From Streptomyces antarcticus (GTDB lineage Bacteria; Actinomycetota; Actinomycetes; Streptomycetales; Streptomycetaceae), in assembly GCF_026627255.1 (NCBI RefSeq), contig NZ_JAPNLM010000020.1, positions 1 to 64,000 on the forward strand: a stretch of DNA of 64,000 nucleotides, in the 5' to 3' direction. This document shows, one piece after another, positions 32,242-40,898 of the stretch (the first letter of the stretch is position 1; the number at the start of each line of letters is the position of its first letter). Under the pieces are notes generated by a model. That model did no database searches and was not told the DNA's origin. It was given only the letters and a program-made list of their open reading frames with translations. Made by a program: the position numbers and the translations under genes.

Positions 32242-33605
32242 GCCGCCTGCTCCTGTGCCGCCCAGGCCCGCAGCCGGACCCGGTCGTGTTTGCCGCTGCC
32301 GGTGCGGGGCAGCGCGGACACGACGCGGACCGTGCGCGGCCGTACGTGCGGGGGCAGCATGCGCCGGCATGCGGCGGCCACCCGTCCTGCCACCGCCGCC
32401 CGGTCGTGGTCCGCGCTCTCCACGAACGCCCAGACGGCGTCGCCGCGATCGCCGCGGCGGATCCCGACCACCGCCGCGTCGAGAACGCCGTCGGCGGCCC
32501 TGACCGCGTCCTCGACCACGGTGGGCGCCACCGTCTCCCCGTGCACGACGAGAACCTCCTTGATGCGGCCTGTGATGCTGAGCAGCCCGTCGGGCGAAAC
32601 GGATCCGCTGTCGCCGGTGCGCAGCCATCCGTCCTCGGTGAAGGGCGTGGTGGACAGGGCCCCGGTGTCCGGGTCCAGGTAGCCGAGCATGAGGGAGGGA
32701 CTGCTGATCTGGATCTCCCCGGCCGGGCCGGCACGCCGGGCACGGACGCCGTCCAGGAGCCGTCCGACGGTGCCCCGGTGTACGTCGCCGGGGGCGTTCA
32801 GCGCGACGTTGGGGCCTGCTTCGCTCAGCCCGTAGCCGTCGTGCAGGGGGGCGCCGACGGCCGCGTGGAAGTCGTCGTACAGGGCGGGTGTCAGGACGTC
32901 GCCGCCGCAGCCGCGGATACGCAGGTCGCCCAGCAGCCGGGCGGCGGCGGGGTCCTTGGCGGCTTCGGCGGCCAGCATCCGGTACATGGTGGGGACGCCG
33001 TCCAGCGAAGTGATCCGTTCCTGGTCCAGGAGCCGCAGGACACGCCTCTGGTGGAAAGCGGATTCGGCGAAGAGCTGCGCGCCGGTGGTGTGCCAGACCT
33101 GCAGCACGCTGAACCCGTAGGCGTGGCGCAGCGGCAGGGGCAGCAACAGGCCGTCGTCGCCGCTCACCCGCATCCGGGCGGCGGTGGCCGTGCCCTGGTG
33201 GTCGAGGGCGGCGCGGGAGACCGCGACGGCCTTGGGGTCGCCCGAGCTGCCGGAGGTCCAGAAGACGGCCGCGGTGTGCGCGGGCAGTTCCAGCGGCTGC
33301 CCGGCTGCCCGGGTGACGACGGGCTCGCCGCCCGCGGTGGTGGTGACGACGGCCGCGGGGGCGATCCGGCGTACCGGCGCGGAGCCGTCGAGCAGCAGGG
33401 GGGCACCGGTCGCGGTGGCCGCGAGGGCGGCGGCGACAGCAGTCAGCGGGTGGTCGCAGGCCAGCGACACACCGGCGCCCGGCCGGGCCCCGGCGGCGGC
33501 GAGCTCGCGCGTGGTGCGGGAGACGAGGCGGGCCAGGTGCGCGGGAGAGATGCGCTCGCCGTCGACGGTCAGGCGCGGCGGGCCCGGCACGGCGGGCCCG
33601 GTCAT
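32238..33605 (-). CDS. acyl-/aryl-CoA or AMP ligase (ANL superfamily)
   Basis: A 455-aa adenylating enzyme, shorter than usual. WTSGSSGDPKAVAVS is the P-loop-like A3 motif; YGLSEAGPNVAL is A5; WLRTGDSGSV is A7; GRIKEVLVVHGE and the late Lys in GSGKHDR are the A8/A10 region. It should activate a carboxylic acid as AMP ester and pass it to CoA or a carrier. Start and stop overlap its neighbours, so it is coupled to the ThDP enzyme and the KS. Substrate class cannot be read reliably. Confidence 0.85.
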   Translation of the reverse strand: MTGPAVPGPPRLTVDGERISPAHLARLVSRTTRELAAAGARPGAGVSLACDHPLTAVAAALAATATGAPLLLDGSAPVRRIAPAAVVTTTAGGEPVVTRAAGQPLELPAHTAAVFWTSGSSGDPKAVAVSRAALDHQGTATAARMRVSGDDGLLLPLPLRHAYGFSVLQVWHTTGAQLFAESAFHQRRVLRLLDQERITSLDGVPTMYRMLAAEAAKDPAAARLLGDLRIRGCGGDVLTPALYDDFHAAVGAPLHDGYGLSEAGPNVALNAPGDVHRGTVGRLLDGVRARRAGPAGEIQISSPSLMLGYLDPDTGALSTTPFTEDGWLRTGDSGSVSPDGLLSITGRIKEVLVVHGETVAPTVVEDAVRAADGVLDAAVVGIRRGDRGDAVWAFVESADHDRAAVAGRVAAACRRMLPPHVRPRTVRVVSALPRTGSGKHDRVRLRAWAAQEQAA

Positions 33606-35380
33606 GCCGCCACCCCGTCGGGCGCGCCGGCGGCATGACCTTCGCCGGCGGAAGGCCCCTCGGCGGCGGGGCTGCCGGCGGCACCGTGGCCGTCGAACAG
33701 GCCGCGTACGCCCACCGGGACGTCCTCGTCGCGAACGGGCACGGTGATCACGGCGGTGCGGCCCTCGGCGGTGACCTTGGCCGCCGTCTCGAGAGCGGCG
33801 GCGAGTTCGCCCTCGGTGGCGCAGCGGGCACTCCAGCCGCCGACGGCGCGCACGGCGGCCTCGGCGTGCGAGGGGGCCGTGAAACGGGTGAGCGTGTCGG
33901 GGGCGCCCTCGTCGGCGCGGACGAACCGCGGCCAGCCGTACCCGCCGTTGTCCAAGACCAGGGCGGTGAGGCCGATCCGCTGCTCGGCGGCCGTCGGCAG
34001 GGCGGCCAGACTCATCTCGAAGGCCCCGTCGCCGCAGACCAGGACGGTACGGCGGGTGGGGTCGGCGAGCGCGGCGCCCAGCGCGGCGGGCAGGCCGAAG
34101 CCGACCATGGTCTGCTCGCCCGGGGTGATGACCTTGGCCCGGTCACTCACGGACACGACCGGGTAGTGGTAGCCCCACATGTCGTGCAGGCCGTTCTCCT
34201 GGACCAGGGTGGCCTCGCGCGCGACGGACTCCTGGAGCAGGCGCAGTGCGGCCGGCACGGTGAGCGGGGTGTCACCTGCGCCGTCCGCGCCGGACGCCCC
34301 GTACAAGGCGTGCAGTGCGGCCCGTACGGCGGCCGCCTCGGCCCTGCGCCGGGCTGCCGCCTCCGGGTCGGCGGGAGCGCCGGACAGGGCCTCGGTGAGC
34401 TGGACGGCCACGGTGGCGGCGTCGCCGAGCAGGGCGACCTCGGGCTCCAGAGCGGTCAGGAAGACGCCCGGGTCGACGTCGATGTGGATGAGCTTCTTGC
34501 CCGGGAGGCTGTCCCAGCCCATCCTGGCCGTCTCCTCCAGCCGGGATCCGACGACCAGCACCACGTCGGCCGCCGCCAGCAGCGAGTCCGCGGGCGGCGT
34601 GGTGTACAGACCCACCAGGCCGCAGGCCAGAGGGTGTTCCTCGTCGAGGGTGCCGCGGCCGGCGGCGGTGGTGAACACGGGGCTGCCGAGCGCCTCGGCG
34701 AGGCGGCGCACGGCCGGGCCGGCGCCCGAGGGTTTGCAACCGCCGCCCGCGACGATGACCGGCAGCCGCGCGCCGGCGAGCAGGCGGGCCGCGCGGTCGA
34801 CGTCCCCGGCGTCCGCCGCGCCGCGCAGGCGTGGCACCGGGCCGGCGGGCAGCCTTTCGGGGGCCGGGGCGCGCAGCACCTCGTCGGCGATCTCCACCAG
34901 GACCACGCCCGGGCCGCCGTTCACGGCGAGGTGGACGGCCCGCCGCAGTGCCCAGGTCAGCTGTGCCGGACTCTCCACCAGGAAGGTCCACTTGGCCAGC
35001 GGGCCGGCCATGGCGGCCTGGTCGGTGTACTGGAAGCCGCCGCGGCCGATCCCGGCGAGCGGCACCCGCGTGGTGACGACGACGAGGGGTGCGCCCAGCG
35101 AGGACGCCTCCAGCAGTCCGGTCAGGGTGTTGGCGAAGCTGGGGCCGGAGTTGACGGCGAGCACCGCCGGGCGGCCGGTCACCGCAGCGTGCCCGACCGC
35201 GGCACAGGCGCCGACGCGCTGGTCGCGGACGCCCACGACGCGCAGCCGCGGTTGCCCGGCGGCCGCGTCCATCAGGCCGGGCTCGTCGGAGGGCAGGCCG
35301 AAGACGCTGTCGCACCCCGCGTCCGCGAGGGTTTCGGCGACGAGGTTCCAGAGGTTCCGGACGTGGTTCTCGGTGGTCAC
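33602..35380 (-). CDS. thiamine-diphosphate enzyme of the acetolactate-synthase fold
   Basis: A 592-aa three-domain ThDP enzyme (PYR, FAD-type middle, PP). The ThDP/metal motif CGDGAFEMSL followed about 25 residues later by LDNGGYGW is intact. In the PYR domain the stretch aligning with the catalytic Glu (RHEQGA in acetolactate synthase) reads VRDQRVGA, placing Gln54 at the Glu position. That Glu normally activates the cofactor, so chemistry may be altered, as in glyoxylate carboligase, where it is Val. The family decarboxylates 2-oxo acids and can ligate the resulting carbanion to an acceptor. GTG 35380 is coupled to the upstream unknown gene. Confidence 0.85.
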   Translation of the reverse strand: MTTENHVRNLWNLVAETLADAGCDSVFGLPSDEPGLMDAAAGQPRLRVVGVRDQRVGACAAVGHAAVTGRPAVLAVNSGPSFANTLTGLLEASSLGAPLVVVTTRVPLAGIGRGGFQYTDQAAMAGPLAKWTFLVESPAQLTWALRRAVHLAVNGGPGVVLVEIADEVLRAPAPERLPAGPVPRLRGAADAGDVDRAARLLAGARLPVIVAGGGCKPSGAGPAVRRLAEALGSPVFTTAAGRGTLDEEHPLACGLVGLYTTPPADSLLAAADVVLVVGSRLEETARMGWDSLPGKKLIHIDVDPGVFLTALEPEVALLGDAATVAVQLTEALSGAPADPEAAARRRAEAAAVRAALHALYGASGADGAGDTPLTVPAALRLLQESVAREATLVQENGLHDMWGYHYPVVSVSDRAKVITPGEQTMVGFGLPAALGAALADPTRRTVLVCGDGAFEMSLAALPTAAEQRIGLTALVLDNGGYGWPRFVRADEGAPDTLTRFTAPSHAEAAVRAVGGWSARCATEGELAAALETAAKVTAEGRTAVITVPVRDEDVPVGVRGLFDGHGAAGSPAAEGPSAGEGHAAGAPDGVAA

Positions 35381-36054
35381 TGCTGCTCCTCGGCGTGCTG
35401 GTCGATGGTGGAGGACGCGGGGGTGCGGCCGGCGCGCACCGGGCGGTCCGTCCCGGCGCGGCGCCGGTACTCCCGCACGATCGCGCTGCGCTCCCAGGTG
35501 GCCTCGTCCAGGCCCGCGGGCCGGACCTCGGGGGTGCGGGGCAGGCCGGTGCGGGGCAGGCCGGTGCCCGCGGGGCGCAGCCGGGTGGCGACGGCCCAGA
35601 ACACCCCGGTGTCCCTGCGGCGCAGCACCTCGCACACATATGCGCCGGCGGCCCGGCCGGAGACGACGAGGCCGTCGGCGAAGCGCAGGGCCGAGACGCC
35701 GTCTCCGGCCGGATCTCCGAGCGCGTAGGCGGGCCCCTGCCAGCCGGTGCCCACGGTGAACTCCCTTAGCAGGACTGAAGGTTCGAGGGCGACGGAGTCG
35801 GCGGGCCGCAGCCGCCGGTCCGGGTCCGCACAGCGGGCGGCGAACTGGTCGGCGGCGTGCACGCAGTAGTCGGTGGCGGCCAGGATCACGGGTGATACCG
35901 GGCCGTCGACGACGTACAGGGCGGACAGCGCGGCGCACACCGCGTCAACGGCATCGGGGTCCGCCGCGAGGCGGCGGACCCCGGTGGCGGGTGCGGCGGG
36001 GGCGTCGCCCGCCGCCCGCCCGTACGCCACGGGCGGGTCGAGGACGGTGGTCAC
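35377..36054 (-). CDS. hypothetical protein, 225 aa, in the acyl operon
   Basis: GTG 36054 overlaps the ALDH stop (GTGA) and the stop overlaps the ThDP start, so it is firmly inside the operon. The middle region (ALEPSVLLREFTVGTGWQGPAYALGD, read here only as separate blocks) has a beta-rich look with an Ala/Gly-rich FADGLVVSGRAAGAYVCEVLR helix. The C-terminus has a small repeat TGLPR-TGLPR and a disordered tail. I recognise no domain. Coupling suggests a partner or accessory for the ALDH or ThDP enzyme. Confidence 0.65.
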   Translation of the reverse strand: MTTVLDPPVAYGRAAGDAPAAPATGVRRLAADPDAVDAVCAALSALYVVDGPVSPVILAATDYCVHAADQFAARCADPDRRLRPADSVALEPSVLLREFTVGTGWQGPAYALGDPAGDGVSALRFADGLVVSGRAAGAYVCEVLRRRDTGVFWAVATRLRPAGTGLPRTGLPRTPEVRPAGLDEATWERSAIVREYRRRAGTDRPVRAGRTPASSTIDQHAEEQQ

Positions 36055-37316
36055 GACCGGGCCCGGCGGGCGGCCTCTGCCGAGAGCAGCAGGGGGCGCG
36101 CCGCGACGGTGCCGCCCACGCGGACACTGCCGGCCTGGAGGCCGTGGCCGCCGAAGGGCCGGTTGCCGTCCTCCACGTCGAAGGTGATCCGCTCGGCGCT
36201 GACCACGCTGGTCCCGATGCGCGGGCCCTGCAGGCTCGGCTCGCCGAACACCTGGAGGTACATGCCGCGGACGTCTTCCTCGGGCGAGTGCAGCCACTGC
36301 TCGATCTGGCGGGGGTGGTCGTACTCCATGGTGAGCACCACCGGGGAGAAGAACTCCGGCGGGTGGAAGGACTCCTGCCAGGGGAGGTGCAGCAGCGAGG
36401 GCTGGACGAGGGCCCGGTCGACGTCCACGCCGCCGCCCCGTACGACGAACTCCTGGTGTCCGGCGAGGAACTCAGCCGCACCCTCCACCGCGTCGGGATA
36501 GACCAGCGGTGCGACCAGGGTGTCCGGGTCGCGCCGGTCACCGACGCGCACGGCCGACAGGGCGTCCGCGAGGCGGCCGACGAGGTCACGGGCGACGGAG
36601 CGGTGCACGAAGACGACGTCGGTGCACAGACAGTCCTGGCCCGAGTTGTAGAGGCGGGCGGCGAGCACGCTGCGGCAGGCCGCGTCGAGGTCGGCCTCCG
36701 GGCCGACGACCAGCGGGTTGGGACCGGAACCGAAGCTCAGGAACAGGGCGTCGTGCGGCATCTGCGCCGCGACCGTCACGGCGTTGTCGGGCTGGCCGGT
36801 GAAGACGACGGCGTCGGAGCGCGCGCAGTCGGCGAGGAACTCCTTCTGCGAGACGGGCGCCATCTCGAAGCGTCCGCCGAGCGCGCGCACCCGCGGGCCG
36901 AGGATCTCGTGGACGGCCATGGCGGCGGGCGCCACCCTGGCCGAGGGCCGCAGCCGGACCTCGTCGGTGTACAGCGAGGGAATGACGCCGAAGAGGACGT
37001 ACGAATAGAGCAGGTTGTTCGACGGCAGGAATGCGGCGAGCCTTCCGAGCCGTCCGGGAGAATTGCGCATCAACTCCCAAGGAGCTCCGGAGAGGGCGCG
37101 CAGGGACCGGAAGAATTCATCGCCGGCGGCCTGCCGGGTGGCGACCCGGGTGAGGACGGAAAGCAGCTCTTCCCGGTTCTCCAGGAGTGCGTCCACAAGA
37201 CCGGGAACGGCGCGTTCCACTCCGGCGGGAGACGGCTCCGGGGCATGCGGAAGCCGCAGTACCCCGCCATTCAGGAATGCCGTGTCCAGCCCTTCATCGA
37301 TGACGCCGCTGTGCAT
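36051..37316 (-). CDS. aldehyde-dehydrogenase-fold acyl reductase/dehydrogenase
   Basis: A 421-aa ALDH-superfamily protein. The catalytic Cys229 lies in NSGQDCLCTD, matching the GQxC signature; VVFTGQPDNAV resembles the cofactor loop, and FHPPEFFSPVV is the late motif. A Glu general base is not obvious, so acyl-CoA or acyl-carrier reduction to an aldehyde is as likely as aldehyde oxidation. ATG 37316 begins the minus-strand operon, across a 217-bp divergent region from the FkbH-like gene. It may generate the aldehyde acceptor for the ThDP enzyme. Confidence 0.82.
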   Translation of the reverse strand: MHSGVIDEGLDTAFLNGGVLRLPHAPEPSPAGVERAVPGLVDALLENREELLSVLTRVATRQAAGDEFFRSLRALSGAPWELMRNSPGRLGRLAAFLPSNNLLYSYVLFGVIPSLYTDEVRLRPSARVAPAAMAVHEILGPRVRALGGRFEMAPVSQKEFLADCARSDAVVFTGQPDNAVTVAAQMPHDALFLSFGSGPNPLVVGPEADLDAACRSVLAARLYNSGQDCLCTDVVFVHRSVARDLVGRLADALSAVRVGDRRDPDTLVAPLVYPDAVEGAAEFLAGHQEFVVRGGGVDVDRALVQPSLLHLPWQESFHPPEFFSPVVLTMEYDHPRQIEQWLHSPEEDVRGMYLQVFGEPSLQGPRIGTSVVSAERITFDVEDGNRPFGGHGLQAGSVRVGGTVAARPLLLSAEAARRARS

Positions 37317-37533
37317 GCGTGTACCCCCTTGCCCGTGCCCGTGACCTCGGGCCCAGCCGAGCGTGCCCCGTTCGGACCCGTCCCCGCATCTCACGGCGTG
37401 CTCTCTTCGGGGCCGCCGGGAGGCGCGGAGTGAGCATTCTCGGAGAACGTAGGCGCCCGGGTGGCACGTAGCATTCGAAATGAAAGCACGACACCTCGGG
37501 AGCCGCCCGGCCGAGCACCGGAAAGGAGATGCC
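37317..37533. promoter_or_regulatory. 217-bp divergent promoter region
   Basis: This separates the ALDH operon (minus strand) from the FkbH-like gene (plus strand), which therefore may be co-regulated. AAAGGAG at 37522-37528 is the FkbH ribosome site. I could not assign -35/-10 boxes, and no strong palindrome is visible. Confidence 0.45.
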
Positions 37534-39648
37534 ATGACGATCGATGAATTCCGTTTCAGTGCATTCCTTTCCGCGGTGGATCTGGATACGGGAGTTCTGC
37601 TCGCGAACGGTCCGCACATGCAGCGCCTCGTGCTCGACGGCGAGTGGGCGCAGCCCGTGCGCGCGCTGCGCGGCGCCGCCTTCTCGGCCGCCGGGTTCGC
37701 CGCCGTGGCTCCCGACCCGGCCGCGGCCGCGGACGTCCTGCGGGCGCTGGTCGACCGGAATCTGGTGGTGCCCGCCGGTGCCGACGAGGAGGAGGCGCTG
37801 CGCACCCTGCTCGCCGACCGTCCCGAGGCGGCCCGCAGTTCCCTGACGGGCCGGACCGGCTCCTGGCCCACCACCCGCTACGGCCTGCCGCAGCGCCTGA
37901 CCGCCCCGTCCGCGCGCCACGGCTCCGAGGCCCCGGAAGCCGTCACCTACCTCCTGCTGGGCGGCTGCGTCACCCAGTTCACCGAGGAGCCCCTCCTCGC
38001 GCTGGGCCGTGAGCAGGGCCTGGATGTGCGCACCGAGCACCTCTGGCCCGGCTCCGTCCGGGACATGTCGCGGGCGGTGGCGCGGGTACGCCCCGACGTG
38101 ACGGTGTACCAGGCCGGTGTCCAGCCGTTCCTGTCGGCCCTGTGGGACGGCGCGCACACCCGTGACGACGGTGAGCGCGAGCAGTCCCTGACGCTGATGA
38201 AGAGCGCCCTCTCGGTCAGCATCACGGCGCTCGCCGACGCCCTCGAGGGCAGGCTGGGTCTGGTCCACAACTTCGGGCCGCCCGCGCTGTCGCCGTTCGG
38301 ACGCTTCGACTTCGCCGAGGAGTTCGGCTTCCGGCGCATCGTCGCCGAGCTGAACGCGCACATCGACCACTGCGTACGGCGCCACCCGCACCTGATGGTG
38401 GTCGACGAGGAGCGCCTGGTCGCCCGGCACGGCGCCGCGGCCCTCTTCGACGACCTCGTCTTCCCCTCCGGCCACCACGGCGGATCCCTCGACCCGTCCG
38501 ACGAGCGGCCCCACCAGCTGCCCGCGCTCGGCCACGCCCTGGCCACCGAGTACCTGGCCTGCCACCGCATCCACCGCGGCGCAGGCCGGATCAAGCTGGT
38601 CGTCACCGACCTCGACGGGACGCTGTGGCCCGGCATCGCCGCCGACGACGGTTTCGACTGGCTCGACGGCGACGCCACCAGCCGCTGGGTGCACGTGGGA
38701 CTGCACCAGGCCCTGTCGGTGCTCAAGAGCCGCGGCGTGCTGCTGGCCACGTCCAGCAAGGGCGACGCCCGCGCGACGCTCGGCGCCTGGGAGGGCCACG
38801 GCGGCGCCCGTCAGCTGCTCGGCCCCGACGACTTCGTGCTCCACCGGATCAACTGGCAGGCCAAGTCGGCCGGTATCGCCGACATCTGCGCCCGCCTCGG
38901 CTTCGCCCCCGAACAGGTCCTCTTCCTCGACGACAACCCGGTCGAACGCGCGGAGGTGGCCGCGGCCCTGCCCGGACTGCACGTCGCCGAGGGACCGGTG
39001 CACACCTTCCGCGATCTGCTGCTGTCCAGCCCCGCGCTGGAGTCGGGCCCGCGGACGCAGGAGGCTGCCCGGCGCACCGACACCACCCGCGCCATGCTGC
39101 GGCGCCAGGACCTCGGCGCCACGATGGACCGCGACGGCTTCCTGCGCTCCCTGGAGATCGGGCTGCGCGTGGAGCGGGGCGGCGAGCGGCACCTGGCGCG
39201 CGTCTGCGAACTGTTCAACCGGACGAACCAGTTCACGACGACGGCCTGGCGGACGACACCCGAGGAGCTGCGGCGCACGCTGGCCGCCCCGGACACCCGG
39301 CTGCACGTGGCCTTCGCCTCGGACCGGTTCGCCGACTACGGCATGACCGGCGCCTGCCTGGTGCAGGACGGCACCGTGACGGCCTTCGCCCTCAGCTGCC
39401 GCGTCATCGGACTCGACATCGCCGTGCCGTTCCTCACGGCGGCGCTCCGGGACGGTGCCGGCGGCGGCCGGAGCCTCGCGGGGATCCGCGGCCACATCGT
39501 CGCGACGGACCGCAACACCCCGGCCCGGGACCTGTTCCTGGACGCCGGCTTCACTGCGGACACCGCGGCGGGCCGGTACGTCCTGGCCGCCGGCGACCGG
39601 CTGCCGGACCTGGACGGCCTGCCCCTCACGGTCAGCGCGGGGCCCTAG
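37534..39648 (+). CDS. FkbH-like HAD phosphatase/acyl-loading protein with C-terminal GNAT-like domain
   Basis: A 704-aa protein in three parts. Residues about 130-330 resemble the SGNH-like N-domain seen in long FkbH proteins (LLGGCVTQF, then HNFGPPALSPFGRFDF). Residues about 350-520 are a HAD-IIIC domain with Asp359-x-Asp361 (TDLDGTLWPG) and FLDDNPVERAEV. The last about 170 residues are GNAT-like (FNRTNQFTTTAWR, FADYGMTG). FkbH enzymes take 1,3-bisphosphoglycerate, remove phosphate and load glyceryl onto a carrier protein. No carrier gene is adjacent. ATG 37534 has an ideal ribosome site. Confidence 0.82.
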   Translation: MTIDEFRFSAFLSAVDLDTGVLLANGPHMQRLVLDGEWAQPVRALRGAAFSAAGFAAVAPDPAAAADVLRALVDRNLVVPAGADEEEALRTLLADRPEAARSSLTGRTGSWPTTRYGLPQRLTAPSARHGSEAPEAVTYLLLGGCVTQFTEEPLLALGREQGLDVRTEHLWPGSVRDMSRAVARVRPDVTVYQAGVQPFLSALWDGAHTRDDGEREQSLTLMKSALSVSITALADALEGRLGLVHNFGPPALSPFGRFDFAEEFGFRRIVAELNAHIDHCVRRHPHLMVVDEERLVARHGAAALFDDLVFPSGHHGGSLDPSDERPHQLPALGHALATEYLACHRIHRGAGRIKLVVTDLDGTLWPGIAADDGFDWLDGDATSRWVHVGLHQALSVLKSRGVLLATSSKGDARATLGAWEGHGGARQLLGPDDFVLHRINWQAKSAGIADICARLGFAPEQVLFLDDNPVERAEVAAALPGLHVAEGPVHTFRDLLLSSPALESGPRTQEAARRTDTTRAMLRRQDLGATMDRDGFLRSLEIGLRVERGGERHLARVCELFNRTNQFTTTAWRTTPEELRRTLAAPDTRLHVAFASDRFADYGMTGACLVQDGTVTAFALSCRVIGLDIAVPFLTAALRDGAGGGRSLAGIRGHIVATDRNTPARDLFLDAGFTADTAAGRYVLAAGDRLPDLDGLPLTVSAGP

Positions 39649-39740
39649 GCCCGGCGGACGGGGGCCCTGCAACCGGACCCGGTCGACAGTTTCAGCAGGC
39701 CCAGTAGATACAGCGAATTCAGCAATGACAGGGGGACACC

Positions 39741-40724
39741 GTGCGAGCAGTGGTTACCGGCGGCGCCGGCTTCGTGGGATCGCATCTGTGCGAGCGGCTG
39801 CTGGCCGAGGGCCACAGGGTCGTCTGCGTGGACAACTTCTCGACCGGGCGCGCCGAGAACATCGCCCACCTGCTGGATCACCCGGGATTCCGTTTCTCGC
39901 TGCAGGACGTCACCGAGGGCCTCAACGTGCCCGGACGCGTCGACGCGGTCTATCACCTCGCGTCGCCCGCCTCCCCCGCCGACTACCTGCGGCTCCCGGT
40001 CGAGACGCTGCTCGTCGGCTCATACGGCACCCGCAACGCCCTCGAACTCGCCCGCCGCGACGGCGCCCGCTTCCTGCTGACCTCCACGTCCGAGGTGTAC
40101 GGCAGCCCGCAGGTGCACCCCCAGCCCGAGAGCTACTGGGGCAACGTCAACCCGGTGGGCCCCCGGTCCGTCTACGACGAGGCGAAGCGGTTCGGCGAGG
40201 CGATCACCATGGCCTACCACCGCACCCACGGCGTACGGACGACCATCGTCCGCATCTTCAACACGTACGGGCCCCGGATGCGCGCTGACGACGGCCGCGC
40301 GGTGCCCGCCTTCGTCACCCAGGCGCTGGCCGGCGAGCCGCTGACGGTCACCGGCGACGGCGGCCAGACCCGCTCGATGTGCTATGTCGACGACCTGGTC
40401 GACGGGCTCCGGCGGGCTCTCGACTCCGGCCACGCCGGGCCCGTCAACCTCGGCAACCCCGTCGAGGTGACCATGCGCGAACTCGCCTTGACCGTAAGCG
40501 ACCTGTGCGGTTCGGCCAGCGAACTCACGCTGGTCCCCAGGCCGCAGGACGACCCTCAGCAGCGGCGCCCCGACATCACCGCCGCCCGCGAGGAGCTGGG
40601 CTGGGTGCCACGGACGTCCCTGGAGGACGGCCTGCGCCGCACCGTTGCCTGGTTCCGCGACAGCGCCGCCGACACGGGCCTGCCCGCTGACCACGAGGAG
40701 GCGGCTTCCGCCCTGGCCGCCTGA
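39741..40724 (+). CDS. NAD-dependent sugar epimerase/decarboxylase, UXS-like
   Basis: A 327-aa extended SDR. GGAGFVGSHLCERLL binds NAD, and YDEAKR is the catalytic Tyr-x3-Lys. The segment LASPASPADYLRLPVETL is characteristic of UDP-glucuronate decarboxylases, which make UDP-xylose, and IFNTYGPRM is shared by the group. GTG 39741 follows AGGGGGA. It could supply a pentose to the GT2 enzyme. A dTDP-glucose dehydratase is less likely given the UXS-like motif. Confidence 0.85.
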   Translation: MRAVVTGGAGFVGSHLCERLLAEGHRVVCVDNFSTGRAENIAHLLDHPGFRFSLQDVTEGLNVPGRVDAVYHLASPASPADYLRLPVETLLVGSYGTRNALELARRDGARFLLTSTSEVYGSPQVHPQPESYWGNVNPVGPRSVYDEAKRFGEAITMAYHRTHGVRTTIVRIFNTYGPRMRADDGRAVPAFVTQALAGEPLTVTGDGGQTRSMCYVDDLVDGLRRALDSGHAGPVNLGNPVEVTMRELALTVSDLCGSASELTLVPRPQDDPQQRRPDITAAREELGWVPRTSLEDGLRRTVAWFRDSAADTGLPADHEEAASALAA

Positions 40725-40785
40725 CCGGCCCCCCGCCTGACCCGTAGGCCACGCCACCGACCGCGGAGCACCGACCGCCCGCGCT

Positions 40786-40846
40786 ACCGATCACCGATCA
40801 CCGATCACCGATCACCCTGACCGACCCGGCCACCCGACCCGGCCAC
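40786..40846. repeat. tandem repeats: four 7-bp units, then two 13-bp units
   Basis: ACCGATC is repeated four times at 40786-40813, followed by two copies of CCGACCCGGCCAC at 40821-40846 and a degenerate third. The array lies in the 174-bp gap before the GNAT gene and ends about 50 bp before its ATG. Copy-number change here would alter spacing in the 5' region and not the protein. Confidence 0.9.
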
Positions 40847-40898
40847 CCGGCCCGACCCGCCGGGAACCCGACCCACCGAAAGGGGGCACGAGGAGACC

